This document shows positions 43,298-54,000 of a DNA stretch of 64,000 nucleotides, piece by piece. The notes beneath the pieces are model-generated. The model saw nothing but the letters and a program-made list of their open reading frames with translations, did no database searches and had not been told where the DNA came from. The DNA lies in contig NZ_BDAG01000015.1 in assembly GCF_002091715.1 (NCBI RefSeq), positions 1 through 64,000 of the forward strand. The letters are read 5' to 3'. The stretch is from Pseudomonas migulae NBRC 103157. Lineage in GTDB: Bacteria; Pseudomonadota; Gammaproteobacteria; Pseudomonadales; Pseudomonadaceae. A program made the position numbers and the translations under genes. Position 1 is the stretch's first letter; every line of letters starts with the position of its first letter.

Positions 43298-44083
43298 ATG
43301 CTTCCGGCTCTATGGGTTGCCAAAACAGGTCTGTCCGCCCAGGACACCAACCTGACCACCATTTCCAACAACCTGGCCAACGTGTCGACCACGGGCTTCA
43401 AACGTGATCGTGCCGAGTTCCAGGACTTGCTGTACCAGATCAAACGCCAGCCAGGCGCCCAGTCGACCCAGGACAGCGAACTGCCGTCGGGCCTGCAACT
43501 GGGTACCGGTGTGCGCATCGTCGGCACCCAGAAAAACTTCAACGCCGGTAGCCTGCAAACCACCGAGCAGCCGTTGGACATGGCCATCGACGGTCGCGGT
43601 TTCTTCCAGATCCTGCAACCGGACGGCACCACGTCCTACACCCGTGACGGTACCTTCCACCTCGATTCCAACGGCCAGATCGTGAACGCCAGCGGTTTCG
43701 CCCTGGAGCCAGCCATTGTCATCCCGAACGATGCGCAGACCTTCACGGTCGGTCGCGACGGCACCGTGTCCATCACCATTGCCGGTAACCCGGCGTCCCA
43801 GGTGATCGGCAACCTGCAAACCGCCGACTTCATCAACCCGGCCGGCCTGCAAGCGGTAGGTAACAACCTGTTCCTGGAAACCGCTGCCAGCGGTGCGCCG
43901 CAAGTCGGTACGCCAGGCCTGGCCGGTTTCGGCACCACGCTGCAGAACACCCTGGAAACCTCCAACGTCAGCACCGTTGAAGAGATGGTCAACATGATCA
44001 CCACTCAGCGCGCCTACGAGATGAACTCCAAGGTGATCTCCACCGCCGACCAGATGCTCTCGTTCGTAACGCAGAATCTGTAA
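43298..44083 (+). CDS. flgG: Flagellar distal rod protein FlgG
   Basis: A 261-aa protein; the ATG follows AGGAGA. N-terminal MLPALWVAKTGLSAQDTNLT with SNNLANVSTTGFKRDRAEFQ and C-terminal SNVSTVEEMVNMITTQRAYE are the two conserved rod/hook helices that form the coiled coil. The length is typical. It builds the distal rod that crosses the periplasm. Confidence 0.97.
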   Translation: MLPALWVAKTGLSAQDTNLTTISNNLANVSTTGFKRDRAEFQDLLYQIKRQPGAQSTQDSELPSGLQLGTGVRIVGTQKNFNAGSLQTTEQPLDMAIDGRGFFQILQPDGTTSYTRDGTFHLDSNGQIVNASGFALEPAIVIPNDAQTFTVGRDGTVSITIAGNPASQVIGNLQTADFINPAGLQAVGNNLFLETAASGAPQVGTPGLAGFGTTLQNTLETSNVSTVEEMVNMITTQRAYEMNSKVISTADQMLSFVTQNL

Positions 44084-44135
44084 TCAAGTCTATGAGGCGA
44101 CCCTGAGGTCGCCTGCAACACCGTGAGGTAGGGTC

Positions 44136-44831
44136 ATGAATCGCTTTGTATCTGTTCTGGCACTGAGTGCGGTCGCCGCGCTGGCGGGGTGCGTCGGCCC
44201 GACGCCCAAGCCCAATGATCCTTACTACGCCCCGGTGTTGCCGCGTACGCCGTTGCCGGCTGCCGCGAATAACGGCTCGATCTACCAGGCCGGTTTTGAA
44301 CAGAACCTGTACAGCGACCGCAAGGCGTTCCGGGTCGGTGACATCATCACCATCACCCTGAACGAGAAGACCCAGGCCAGCAAGAACGCCAACTCGCAAA
44401 TAGGCAAGAACAGCAAGGCAAGCATCGGTCTGTCCTCGTTGTTCGGCACAGTGCCCAACACGAATAACCCGCTCAGCGACGGTGATCTGACGCTGGATGC
44501 CGGCTACAGCGGCGACCGCGCCACCAAGGGCGACAGCAAGGCCGGGCAGGGCAACAGCCTGACCGGTTCGATCACCGTGACCGTCGCCGACGTGTTGCCC
44601 AACGGCATCATCGCCGTGCGCGGCGAGAAGTGGATGACCCTCAATACCGGTGATGAACTGGTACGGATTGCCGGCCTGGTCCGGGCCGACGACATCGCCA
44701 CCGACAACACGGTTTCGTCGACCCGCATTGCCGATGCACGCATTACCTACTCGGGCACCGGTTCGTTTGCCGATGCGAGTCAGCCAGGCTGGTTCGACCG
44801 TTTCTTCCTCAGCCCGCTGTTCCCTTTCTAG
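44136..44831 (+). CDS. flgH: Flagellar L-ring lipoprotein FlgH
   Basis: A 231-aa outer-membrane ring protein with a lipoprotein signal ([19 protein letters not shown], lipobox LAGC at residues 16-19). It also has the FlgH core [20 protein letters not shown] and [20 protein letters not shown]. The C-terminus is [14 protein letters not shown]. It is followed without a gap by flgI, whose GTG is the next codon. Confidence 0.96.
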   Translation: MNRFVSVLALSAVAALAGCVGPTPKPNDPYYAPVLPRTPLPAAANNGSIYQAGFEQNLYSDRKAFRVGDIITITLNEKTQASKNANSQIGKNSKASIGLSSLFGTVPNTNNPLSDGDLTLDAGYSGDRATKGDSKAGQGNSLTGSITVTVADVLPNGIIAVRGEKWMTLNTGDELVRIAGLVRADDIATDNTVSSTRIADARITYSGTGSFADASQPGWFDRFFLSPLFPF

Positions 44832-45947
44832 GTGGCTACGTTGAATTTCAGAAGTCTCATCGTTGCGGCCCTGATGTTGTCGGCAGCCTTCAACGCTCAA
44901 GCCGAGCGGCTGAAGGACATCGCCAGTATTTCCGGCGTGCGTTCCAACCAATTGATCGGCTACGGCCTGGTGGTCGGGCTTAACGGCACCGGTGACCAGA
45001 CAACGCAAACTCCGTTCACCCTGCAGACCTTCAACAACATGCTCTCGCAGTTCGGCATCAAGGTGCCGGCCGGTTCGGGCAACGTGCAGTTGAAGAACGT
45101 CGCGGCGGTATCGATCAGTGCCGACTTGCCGGCTTTCGCCAAACCCGGTCAGCAGGTGGACATCACCGTTTCTTCCATCGGTAACTCCAAGAGCCTGCGA
45201 GGCGGAACCCTGCTGCTGACGCCGCTCAAGGGTATCGATGGCAACGTGTACGCGGTCGCCCAGGGTAACCTGGTGGTCGGCGGTTTCGATGCTGAAGGTC
45301 GCGACGGGTCGAAGATCACCGTCAACGTTCCGTCGGCCGGTCGCATCCCCGGTGGTGCATCGGTGGAGCGTTCGGTGCCGAGCGGTTTCAACCAGGGCAA
45401 CAGCCTGACCCTGAACCTCAACCGTTCCGACTTCACCACCGCCAAGCGCATCGTCGACAAGATCAACGACATGCTCGGCCCTGGCGTCGCACAGGCCATC
45501 GACGGTGGTTCGATTCGCGTCACGGCGCCGCTGGACCCAAGCCAGCGGGTCGACTACCTGTCGATCCTCGAAAACCTCGAAGTCGATCCAGGCCAGGCGG
45601 TGGCGAAAGTCATCATCAATTCGCGTACCGGCACCATCGTCATCGGCCAGAACGTCAAGGTTTCGCCAGCCGCCGTGACTCACGGCAGCCTGACCGTGAC
45701 CATCACCGAAGACCCAATCGTCAGCCAGCCCGGCCCTTTGTCCAATGGTCAGACAGCGGTCGTGCCGCGCTCGCGGGTCAATGCACAACAGGAAGCCAAA
45801 CCGATGTTCAAGTTCGGTCCGGGCACCACGCTCGACGAGATCGTGCGTGCGGTGAACCAGGTCGGCGCGGCACCGGGTGACTTGATGGCCATCCTCGAAG
45901 CACTGAAGCAGGCCGGCGCATTGCAAGCCGATCTGATCGTGATCTGA
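44832..45947 (+). CDS. flgI: Flagellar P-ring protein FlgI
   Basis: A 371-aa periplasmic ring protein. The GTG start at 44832 abuts the flgH stop; a TTG nine bases later is possible. The signal peptide ends near AQA-ERL. The conserved N-terminal [20 protein letters not shown] and [20 protein letters not shown], and C-terminal [20 protein letters not shown], are intact. Confidence 0.97.
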   Translation: MATLNFRSLIVAALMLSAAFNAQAERLKDIASISGVRSNQLIGYGLVVGLNGTGDQTTQTPFTLQTFNNMLSQFGIKVPAGSGNVQLKNVAAVSISADLPAFAKPGQQVDITVSSIGNSKSLRGGTLLLTPLKGIDGNVYAVAQGNLVVGGFDAEGRDGSKITVNVPSAGRIPGGASVERSVPSGFNQGNSLTLNLNRSDFTTAKRIVDKINDMLGPGVAQAIDGGSIRVTAPLDPSQRVDYLSILENLEVDPGQAVAKVIINSRTGTIVIGQNVKVSPAAVTHGSLTVTITEDPIVSQPGPLSNGQTAVVPRSRVNAQQEAKPMFKFGPGTTLDEIVRAVNQVGAAPGDLMAILEALKQAGALQADLIVI

Positions 45948-45958
45948 GGACGGCGAAC

Positions 45959-47248
45959 ATGGATATGCGCAAGGGCGGTCTGGGTGTCAGCAGCAACGAT
46001 TCGGGTTCCTATTCGGACCTGAACCGGCTGAACCAGCTCAAGGTAGGTGACAAGAACAGTGACGGGAACATGCGCAAAGTGGCGCAGGAGTTCGAGTCGC
46101 TGTTCCTCGGTGAAATGCTCAAGTCCATGCGCAAGGCTACCGACACCCTGGGTGAGGACAATCCGCTCAACACCCCGGCGGCCAAGCAGTACCAGGAAAT
46201 GTACGACCAGCAACTGGCCGTTTCCATGTCCCGCCAAGGTGGTGGTATTGGTCTGGCGGACGTGCTGATGCGTCAGATGTCGAAGAACAAACCGATGGCG
46301 CCGGGCGAAGCAGCTGCCGCATCGGCGGCCAAGCAGGCGGCCGCGAAAGCCGCAGTGGAAACGCCGATAGCCGCCGGGACGGTTGCCGTCAACGGGCCGT
46401 TGTCCCGCCTCAATGGCGAGCGTCCGTTGTGGGCGTCGCGCTCGCTCCGTACACCGCCGGCAACAGGCGACGGCACGCATCGCAATGACATGGAATTGAT
46501 CAATCAGCGGCGTCTGGCATTGCCGCCGAAACTGGCTGACCGCTTGCTGGCAGGCCTGGTGCCTTCGGCGACGACTGCGGCCGCGACGGTCAACAAGACG
46601 CCATTGCCGGAGCGCACCACGCTTACCGGTTCAGGCCCGTTGTACAACGGTGATTGGCTGGCGAATGCGCAGGCAGCATCGAACGGCGGGTTGCAGATTC
46701 ATGGTCGTGCCATGGCTCAGATCCCCCTGGCGCCCGCGAAGAAAGCCTTCAGTTCCGCCGATGAATTCGTCAACACCATGCTGCCGATGGCCAAGGAAGC
46801 CGCCGAGCGCATCGGGGTCGATCCGCGTTACCTCGTGGCCCAGGCGGCGCTGGAAACCGGTTGGGGCAAATCGGTCATGCGGGCACAGGATGGCAGCAGC
46901 AGCCACAACCTGTTCGGCATCAAGGCCAGCAGCAACTGGCAGGGCAATTCGGCGCGCGCGATCACCAGCGAATTCAGGAATGGCGCGATGGTCAAGGAGA
47001 CGGCCGAGTTCCGTTCCTACGACTCCTACAAGGACAGCTTTCATGACCTTGTGACTTTGCTGCAGACCAACAATCGCTATCAAGATGTCGTGAAGTCGGC
47101 CGATAACCCAGAACAGTTTGTACGCGAGTTGCAAAAGGCCGGTTACGCAACCGACCCGGACTACGCAAGCAAGATTTCGCAGATAGCCAAGCAGATGACG
47201 AGTTACCAGAACTACGCTGCGGCGGGCGTTTCCACCACGCCTTTATAG
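45959..47248 (+). CDS. flgJ: Flagellar muramidase/rod-assembly protein FlgJ
   Basis: A 429-aa bifunctional protein. The N-terminal ~105 residues are the rod-scaffold domain (VAQEFESLFLGEMLKSMRKA, MYDQQLAVSMSRQGGGIGLA). A Gln/Ala/Pro-rich linker leads to a C-terminal GH73-type N-acetylglucosaminidase domain at ~260-415 (YLVAQAALETGWGKSVMRAQ, SSHNLFGIKASSNWQGNSA, FRSYDSYKDSFHDLVTLLQT). It opens the peptidoglycan layer for the rod. Confidence 0.96.
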   Translation: MDMRKGGLGVSSNDSGSYSDLNRLNQLKVGDKNSDGNMRKVAQEFESLFLGEMLKSMRKATDTLGEDNPLNTPAAKQYQEMYDQQLAVSMSRQGGGIGLADVLMRQMSKNKPMAPGEAAAASAAKQAAAKAAVETPIAAGTVAVNGPLSRLNGERPLWASRSLRTPPATGDGTHRNDMELINQRRLALPPKLADRLLAGLVPSATTAAATVNKTPLPERTTLTGSGPLYNGDWLANAQAASNGGLQIHGRAMAQIPLAPAKKAFSSADEFVNTMLPMAKEAAERIGVDPRYLVAQAALETGWGKSVMRAQDGSSSHNLFGIKASSNWQGNSARAITSEFRNGAMVKETAEFRSYDSYKDSFHDLVTLLQTNNRYQDVVKSADNPEQFVRELQKAGYATDPDYASKISQIAKQMTSYQNYAAAGVSTTPL

Positions 47249-47271
47249 GCACAAGGATTAAGGTCTGAACC

Positions 47272-49317
47272 ATGAGTTTGCTCAATATCGGGATGTCGGG
47301 TCTGGCCGCTGGCCAATCCTCGTTGATGACCACCGGCAACAACATTGCCAACGTCGACACCGCCGGGTACTCACGCCAGCAAACAGTGCAGGGCACCAAG
47401 GCCTCGCAGCATTTCGGCAACGTGTACATCGGCACCGGCACGACGCTGGCCGATGTGCGTCGCGTGTACAACAGCTACCTCGATGCGCAGTTGCGCACGG
47501 CGACTACGCTCAACAGCGAAGCGTCCGCGTATCAGGCTCAGGCCACACCGCTGGACGCCACGCTTTCTGATACCAACACCGGCTTGACCGGCGTGCTTCA
47601 GAAGTTTTTCACCTCGATGCAAGGTGTTGCGACATCGGCGACTGACGACACGTCCCGGCAGTCGGTGGTAGCCGGCGCGCAGGCCCTGGCCAGTCGTTTC
47701 AACTCCATCGCCAAACAGTTGAACGACCAGAACACCAGCCTCAACGGCAACCTGTCGGACATGGCATCGCAGGTGAACAAACTTGCCACCTCGATTGCCA
47801 GCCTCAACCAGAAGATTTCTGAACTCTCCATCGGCAGCAGCCAACCGAACGACCTGCTCGACTCCCGCAACGAAGCAGTGCGCCAGCTCTCCGAACTGGT
47901 CGGTGCACAGGTCGTCGAGCGCGGCAACAGCTACGACATCTACGTCGGTAGCGGCCAGCCATTGGTGCTCGGCAACACCACCGACACCCTGGAAACCGTG
48001 CCCAGCAAGGATGATCCGTCGCGCATGGCGCTGCAGATGAACCGTGGCTCCAGCACCATTGACATCACCTCGGTGGTCAGCGGCGGTAAAATCGGTGGAT
48101 TGCTCTCTTATCGCAAGGAAGTGCTCGACCCTTCGCTCAATGAGCTGGGACGTGTGGCGCTGGTCGTGGCCGATCAGATGAACAGCCAGCAGGCGCAAGG
48201 CATCGACAAGAACGGTGACTTCGGTGCGGCGATCTTCAATAACATCAACAGTGCCACGTTGATCAGCCAGCGCAGCGTTGGCCAGGCAGGCAACAGCGCC
48301 GGTTCCGGCAACCTGGATGTCACCATCAAGGACACCGGCAAGCTGACCACCAGCGACTATCAGGTGACGTTCACCAGCGCGACCAACTATACGGTCACGC
48401 GCTCTGACGGAACCGCCATGGGCGCTTTCAGCACCACGACCACGCCAGCTCCGGTGATCGACGGGTTCAGCCTGTCGCTCAACGGCGGCGCGCTGAGCGC
48501 CGGTGACTCGTTCAAAGTGACGCCAACTCGTGGCGCGGCGAGCAGCATACAGGCGGTTCTGACCGACCCGAAAAAAATCGCCGCCGCGGCACCGTTGACC
48601 GGTGCGACCAGTGCCAATAACACCGGCACTTACACCCAGCCGACGCTGAGCAGCACCCTGGACATCTACAACCCGACGTCCCAGGCAGAAATGCAGACCG
48701 CGCTCAAGTACTCGACACCGGTCAAGCTGGTGTTCGGTGCCGCGAGCGGTGGCAGCCAGAGCTACAACATGGTCGATGCCAAAGGCAATTCGATCGGTAC
48801 CGGAACCATTGTTCCGGGCCAGAGCAATACCCTGAACCTGAAAGTGGGCATGGTCGACAGCACTGGCGCTCCGATCATGGACAACACCGTTGTGCCGGCC
48901 GTGCAGAAGACGTTCACCGTGCAGACCAAGGTCGGCGGCACACCGACGACCGGCGAAAGCTTCACGATCAACCTGACCGGCGCAGCGTCTTCGGACAACC
49001 GCAACGCTCAAGCGCTTGCGGGGCTGCAAACCAAGCAGACCGTCGACACCGGCAGTGCGAGCAAGGGTATCAGCCTGACCGATGCCTACGGCAAGCTGGT
49101 GACCAACGTCGGCACCAAGGCCGCGCAGGGCAAGTCCGACAGCGACGCCACCACGGCGATCCTGGCGAACGCCAAAGGTGCCCGTGATTCGGTGTCCGGG
49201 GTCGACCTGGATGAAGAAACCGGCAACCTGGTCAAATACCAGCAGTACTACACCGCCTCTTCGCAGATCATCAAAGCTGCGCAGGAAATTTTCAGCACGC
49301 TGATCAACAGCCTTTAA
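47272..49317 (+). CDS. flgK: Flagellar hook-associated protein 1 FlgK
   Basis: A 681-aa hook-filament junction protein. The N-terminal SLLNIGMSGLAAGQSSLMTT with GNNIANVDTAGYSRQQTVQG and C-terminal SGVDLDEETGNLVKYQQYYT and AAQEIFSTLINSL are the diagnostic ends. The central domain is longer than in enterobacteria, rich in Ser/Thr/Gly, and variable. It is 23 bases after flgJ. Confidence 0.96.
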   Translation: MSLLNIGMSGLAAGQSSLMTTGNNIANVDTAGYSRQQTVQGTKASQHFGNVYIGTGTTLADVRRVYNSYLDAQLRTATTLNSEASAYQAQATPLDATLSDTNTGLTGVLQKFFTSMQGVATSATDDTSRQSVVAGAQALASRFNSIAKQLNDQNTSLNGNLSDMASQVNKLATSIASLNQKISELSIGSSQPNDLLDSRNEAVRQLSELVGAQVVERGNSYDIYVGSGQPLVLGNTTDTLETVPSKDDPSRMALQMNRGSSTIDITSVVSGGKIGGLLSYRKEVLDPSLNELGRVALVVADQMNSQQAQGIDKNGDFGAAIFNNINSATLISQRSVGQAGNSAGSGNLDVTIKDTGKLTTSDYQVTFTSATNYTVTRSDGTAMGAFSTTTTPAPVIDGFSLSLNGGALSAGDSFKVTPTRGAASSIQAVLTDPKKIAAAAPLTGATSANNTGTYTQPTLSSTLDIYNPTSQAEMQTALKYSTPVKLVFGAASGGSQSYNMVDAKGNSIGTGTIVPGQSNTLNLKVGMVDSTGAPIMDNTVVPAVQKTFTVQTKVGGTPTTGESFTINLTGAASSDNRNAQALAGLQTKQTVDTGSASKGISLTDAYGKLVTNVGTKAAQGKSDSDATTAILANAKGARDSVSGVDLDEETGNLVKYQQYYTASSQIIKAAQEIFSTLINSL

Positions 49318-49330
49318 GGAGTCGTAATTC

Positions 49331-50902
49331 ATGCGCATTTCCACCGCCCAGTATTACGAAATCACCGCTGCCAACTACCAGCGCAACTTCAACAAGGCGA
49401 TCGCTACCAGCAACGAAGCCAGCAGCCTGATCCGCATCAACACCGCTGCCGATGATCCGATCGGTGCCGGTCGTTTGCTGCAGCTGGGTCAGCAGAGCGC
49501 GGCGCTTGATCAGTACGGCACCAACATCACCAACACCAGGAATGCGTTGACCTTGCAGGAAACGACCCTGAATTCCATCGGTACGGCTCTGCAGCGAGCG
49601 AAAGAACTGGCCCTCGCCGCGAGCAACGGCGTCAAGACCGACGCGGACCGCAAAGCCTATGCGTCGGAGTTGGGTCAGATCCAGCAACAAGTACTGGGCC
49701 TGATGAACTCCAAGGACGCGAACGGCAACTACCTGTTCTCCGGTTCGAAAACCGATACGGTGCCTTACTCGCAGAACTCGGACGGCAGCTTCACCTACAA
49801 CGGTGACCAGACCAACATCAACCTCGGCATTGGCGACAGCATGTCAGTGGCTACCAATACCACTGGTTGGGATGCCTTCCAGCAGACCATCAATACCAGT
49901 CGGACCCAGACCACCATGACCGCTCCTGCGGTGGATGACGGTCGCGTGGTGCTGTCCAACGGTACGGTCGGCGCCAGCTCTACCTACAATGCGAAGTTCG
50001 CCGGTGGCCAGCCCTATACCGTCAACTTTCTCAGCAGTACTCAATTGCAGATTACCGACGCACTCGGTAACGACGTGACTGCCGAAGCCAGCCAGAACGG
50101 TTTGATCAGCAACGCCAATGGTGCCAACCAGACAGTCAGTTTCCGTGGCGTTGACCTGAAGCTGAACATCAACCTCAAAACGGGTGATACCAACCCGGAT
50201 GCGGTCATCGCCGGTCATAGCTTCACCTTGTCGGCCACGCCTGACAGTTTCAGCACTTCGCGTAGTCCCGGTAACACTTCGACCTCGGTCATCACCGGCT
50301 CCAGCGTGACGAACCAGACGAACTACGACAACGCCTTCCCGGCGGGCGGGGCGATCCTCAAGTTCACCAGCGCCACCAACTTCGATTTATACGCAGCACC
50401 GATTACTGCCGACAGTAGACCGGTATCGTCGGGAACCGTGGTAGCTGGCAACGCCACCGCTGCTGGCGTGACCTTTGCCTTGGGCGGCGGAGCGCCGGCG
50501 ACCGGTGACCAGTTCCTGATTCAGTCCAACAATCATCAGACCCAGAACGTGCTCGACACCCTGGGCCAGATGGTCACCGCGCTGAATACGCCGATCGATG
50601 GCAACCCAGTAGCCAAGCAACAGTTTCTGGGTGCCATAGAGACGGGCCTCGGTAACATCGACAGCGCTACCAACCAAATTGGCTCGGCCATCACCTCGAT
50701 TGGTACTCGCGGTCAGTCGCTGGATGAGCAGAGCGCGACCAACGAGAGCCTGAGCCTGGGGAACGCCACGTCTCAGTCGTCGATTCGTGACTCGGACCCT
50801 GCAGAAGTCATGACTCGCCTGACGTTGCAGCAGACCATGCTGCAGGCTGCACAACTGGCGTTCAGCAAGATTTCCCAGTTGGGTCTGTTCAACAAAATCT
50901 AA
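49331..50902 (+). CDS. flgL: Flagellar hook-associated protein 3 FlgL
   Basis: A 523-aa junction protein. N-terminal MRISTAQYYEITAANYQRNF and the coiled-coil SSLIRINTAADDPIGAGRLL match FlgL. The C-terminal flagellin-like helix is DSATNQIGSAITSIGTRGQS to SDPAEVMTRLTLQQTMLQAA. The ~150-residue expanded variable middle makes it longer than the ~310 aa of E. coli FlgL. It is the last gene of the flgF operon; a hairpin follows the stop. Confidence 0.95.
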   Translation: MRISTAQYYEITAANYQRNFNKAIATSNEASSLIRINTAADDPIGAGRLLQLGQQSAALDQYGTNITNTRNALTLQETTLNSIGTALQRAKELALAASNGVKTDADRKAYASELGQIQQQVLGLMNSKDANGNYLFSGSKTDTVPYSQNSDGSFTYNGDQTNINLGIGDSMSVATNTTGWDAFQQTINTSRTQTTMTAPAVDDGRVVLSNGTVGASSTYNAKFAGGQPYTVNFLSSTQLQITDALGNDVTAEASQNGLISNANGANQTVSFRGVDLKLNINLKTGDTNPDAVIAGHSFTLSATPDSFSTSRSPGNTSTSVITGSSVTNQTNYDNAFPAGGAILKFTSATNFDLYAAPITADSRPVSSGTVVAGNATAAGVTFALGGGAPATGDQFLIQSNNHQTQNVLDTLGQMVTALNTPIDGNPVAKQQFLGAIETGLGNIDSATNQIGSAITSIGTRGQSLDEQSATNESLSLGNATSQSSIRDSDPAEVMTRLTLQQTMLQAAQLAFSKISQLGLFNKI

Positions 50903-50907
50903 TGGTG

Positions 50908-50929
50908 ATCGGGCGCGCAGGCGCCCGAT
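50908..50929 (+). terminator. Hairpin after flgL
   Basis: ATCGGGCGC and GCGCCCGAT pair around GCAG. Only TTGCC follows, so it is a weak candidate for the end of the flgF-L operon. Confidence 0.5.
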
Positions 50930-51017
50930 TGCCTTGTCCTTTCAGTATTTATCGTCTTTTTTGCGGTTTCAAAGGGCTCGCTTTTCAGGGCGAGCTCACG
51001 CCGCTTGTGAGCCCGCC

Positions 51018-54000
51018 GTGAATTCACTCCCGCTTGTCAGCCTGGTCATTCCCGCCTTCAATCCACGCTTTTTCGCACGTGCCTTGCACACGGCTGTGAG
51101 TCAGGGCTATGGCAATCTGGAGATCATTGTCTGCGATGACAGTCGCGGCCATGAGATTGAGGACATCGTCGCTTCGGTGATCGAGCAGGGCGCGGGCGTG
51201 CGCTACGTGCGCAACCCACAAACCCTGGGATTGGTGGGCAATCTGCATGCTTGCCTGGAACAGGCGCAAGGCGAGTACATCAAGTTTCTTTGTGATGATG
51301 ACCAGTTGTTCTCCTCCTGCATCGAGCGCCAGGCCCAGCTGCTTATCGACTGTGCAGACGTCAACCTGGTCATGGCGCAACGGCTGTTTTGGGATGCCGA
51401 CGATATTATGCTGCCTTCGCGCCTCGAAAATACCCCGCTTTCTCCGGTGTGCGGGGTGTTCAAGGGCGATGACCTGCTGGCGATTTTCGAAAACTTCCCG
51501 GCCAACATCCTCGGTGGCTTCAGCAACGCCTTGTTCCGTCGGGCAGATCTGCTCGAACTGTTGCCTGCATTGACTCAGCCAGGTCATTGTTTTGTCGCGA
51601 CGCTCGATTTTGCCTTGTACGTGTGCCTGATGCGGCGTGGCAATGTGGCGGTGTCCAATCACGTGCTCAGCGTCGAGCGCCTGTACCCGGAACGCTTGAG
51701 CAGCCAGCAATCGATGAAGGATGCGGCGCAAATCGAGCAGCAATGGCTGTCGCAGATGCTCAAGGCACGTAGCGGCGAATCCGCGCCGGCTCCGGGCTGG
51801 GTTCGCTACGTACCGTTGACCAGTGTCGCCGAGTCGCCGCGGGTTTGGGAGGAGCTGCCTTTGAGCCGGACTCTGGGTACCAAGCAGACCACCCAGGATT
51901 GGCATGTCGGTATTGCCAGCGTCAGTTTCTCCGAACTCTATGCGCAGTGGCTCGAGTGCCGTCTTCTGACCGACGGCCAGCGGCGCCTGTTGCCAAACAC
52001 ACTGACCGCTTGGCCAAGCGTGCCGAAAATCGTTCCGGTCATCATTGATGAAGACGGCAGTCGTTCGGCGCTGGAGCTCACTCTGCAATCGCTCGCCGCG
52101 CAGGATTACCCGCCTGAGCTGACCCTGGTTTTATCGACTTCCTGCACGCAAGCCGAGCTGGATGAGCGGGTATTCCGTTTGCCGCTGCAAGACGACTGGC
52201 AGCAGCAGATCAACGATTTGTTACCGCAATTGGCAGGCGCTGACTGGTTCTATCTGTTGCGAGCTGGTGATCGTCTGGTGGTGCCGGCCCTGTTGGTGAT
52301 GGCGGAGCGAATTGCCCTCACGCCCACACTGAAGTGCCTGTACAGCGACGAAGGTGGGCTGCGCCTGGGCGAGTCCGCAGAGCCTGCATTCAAGCCCGAT
52401 TTCAACCTCGATCTGATGCGCAGCTACCCCTATGTCGGACGGGCCCTGGCATTTGAGCGTGATCGTTTTCTGAGCGTGGGCGGTTTCAATTCGGAGTTCG
52501 CAGAGCTGGCGCCTCACGATGTGCTGTGGCGCATGGTCGAGAATGACGGCACTCAAGCCGTCGGTCATATTGCGGAAATTTTGCTGGAGTCATCGCTGGA
52601 CCTGGCCAAGTGGTTGTCGCAGCCGCAGGTGCTGGACATCAACCCTCTTTTGCTCGAAGCGCACCTGCAGCGCCTAGGTATTGCCCACGAGATTCGCCCT
52701 GGCAGTTCGACGATACTCAATCGTATCGATTACCTGCATGGTGATCGCCCGCTGGTATCGATCATCATCGTCAGCAAGGATCAAATCAGCGCCTTGCAGC
52801 GCTGCGTCGAGAGCCTGCTGGAGAAGACTGGCTACGGCGAATACGAGTTGCTGCTGGTGGACAATGGCAGTGAAAGTGTGGACGCGCGCACCTGGTTCGA
52901 TGGCATGGCGCAACTGGATCGTCAGCGGATTCGTGTCCTGAGCTACGGGCAGCAGGGGAGTGCGGCGGCGGTGCGCAACTTCGCCGTGAGTCAGGCCGCT
53001 GGCGACTATGTCCTGATGCTCAACCCTTACACCGTTATCACCCAGGCTGACTGGCTGGCCGAGTTGCTCAATCACGCGCAGCGTCCGGAAGTCGGCGTGG
53101 TCGGAGCCAAGCTGTTCAATCCCGATGGTCGAATAGTGCATGCCGGCCTGATCCTTGGCTTGCAAGGCCCGGCCGGGGTGCCGTTTTATGGTGAGTCGCT
53201 GCAGGCAGCCGGTTACATGTTCCGGTTACAGGTTGCCCATGATTTCAGTGCCGTTGGCGGTGATTGCCTGATGGTGCGCAAGGCGGTATTTGATGCGGTC
53301 GGCGGCCTGGATGAGCAAGACCTGGCGCAGTCTCTCAACGAAGTTGATCTGTGTTTGCGCATCGGCCAGGAAGGTTATCTGGTGGTTTGGACGCCTTACG
53401 CTCAACTGGCGTTGGGCGCGCAACCGGTCGTGGCAGCGCTGGAAGGCGATCAGGCTCGCAGCGAACAGGAACAAGAGGTTTTCTATAAGCGCTGGCTGCC
53501 GATCGTTGCCCGTGATCCAGCCTACAATCCCAACCTGGCGCTGCAGGGACTGGCGGTTGCAAGCTTCAGTCTTGAGCCGGGTCTGCGATCCGGTTGGAGC
53601 CCGTTCTCCAAGGCTCAATTGCCGAAGGTTCTCGCGTTGCCGGTCAATGCGTCCGCTATTGGTCATTATCGAGTGACTCAGCCGCTGATTGAACTGGAGG
53701 CGGCAGGCAGGGCGCACGGGCGCATTCACTACAACCTGCCGACCATCATTGAAGTCGAGCGTCATTCGCCTGACGTGATTATCCTTCAGGGTCGCTATTC
53801 CGAAGGGCCGATCAACGAAATTCCGAGTCTGCAAAAATACTCCGGCGCGCGACGCATCTATGAGCTGGATGACTTCGTGATCAACGTCCCGCATCGCAAC
53901 GCGCATATTCGCAACATGCCGGGCAAGGACGAGATGGAGAAACTGGTGCGACGCGCGATCGGCATGTGTGATCGCGTGGTGGTCTCCACAGAGTCGCTGG

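Noticed and set aside
43998-45926. Long open frame (642 codons) antisense to flgH-flgI
   Set aside because: It is opposite two complete flagellar ring genes with strong homology. Antisense open frames are expected in GC-rich DNA; there is no ribosome-binding site and no known domain.
47371-49344. 657-codon frame antisense to flgK
   Set aside because: It is the antisense shadow of a complete flgK; the predicted product is low-complexity His/Gly/Val-rich without any domain.
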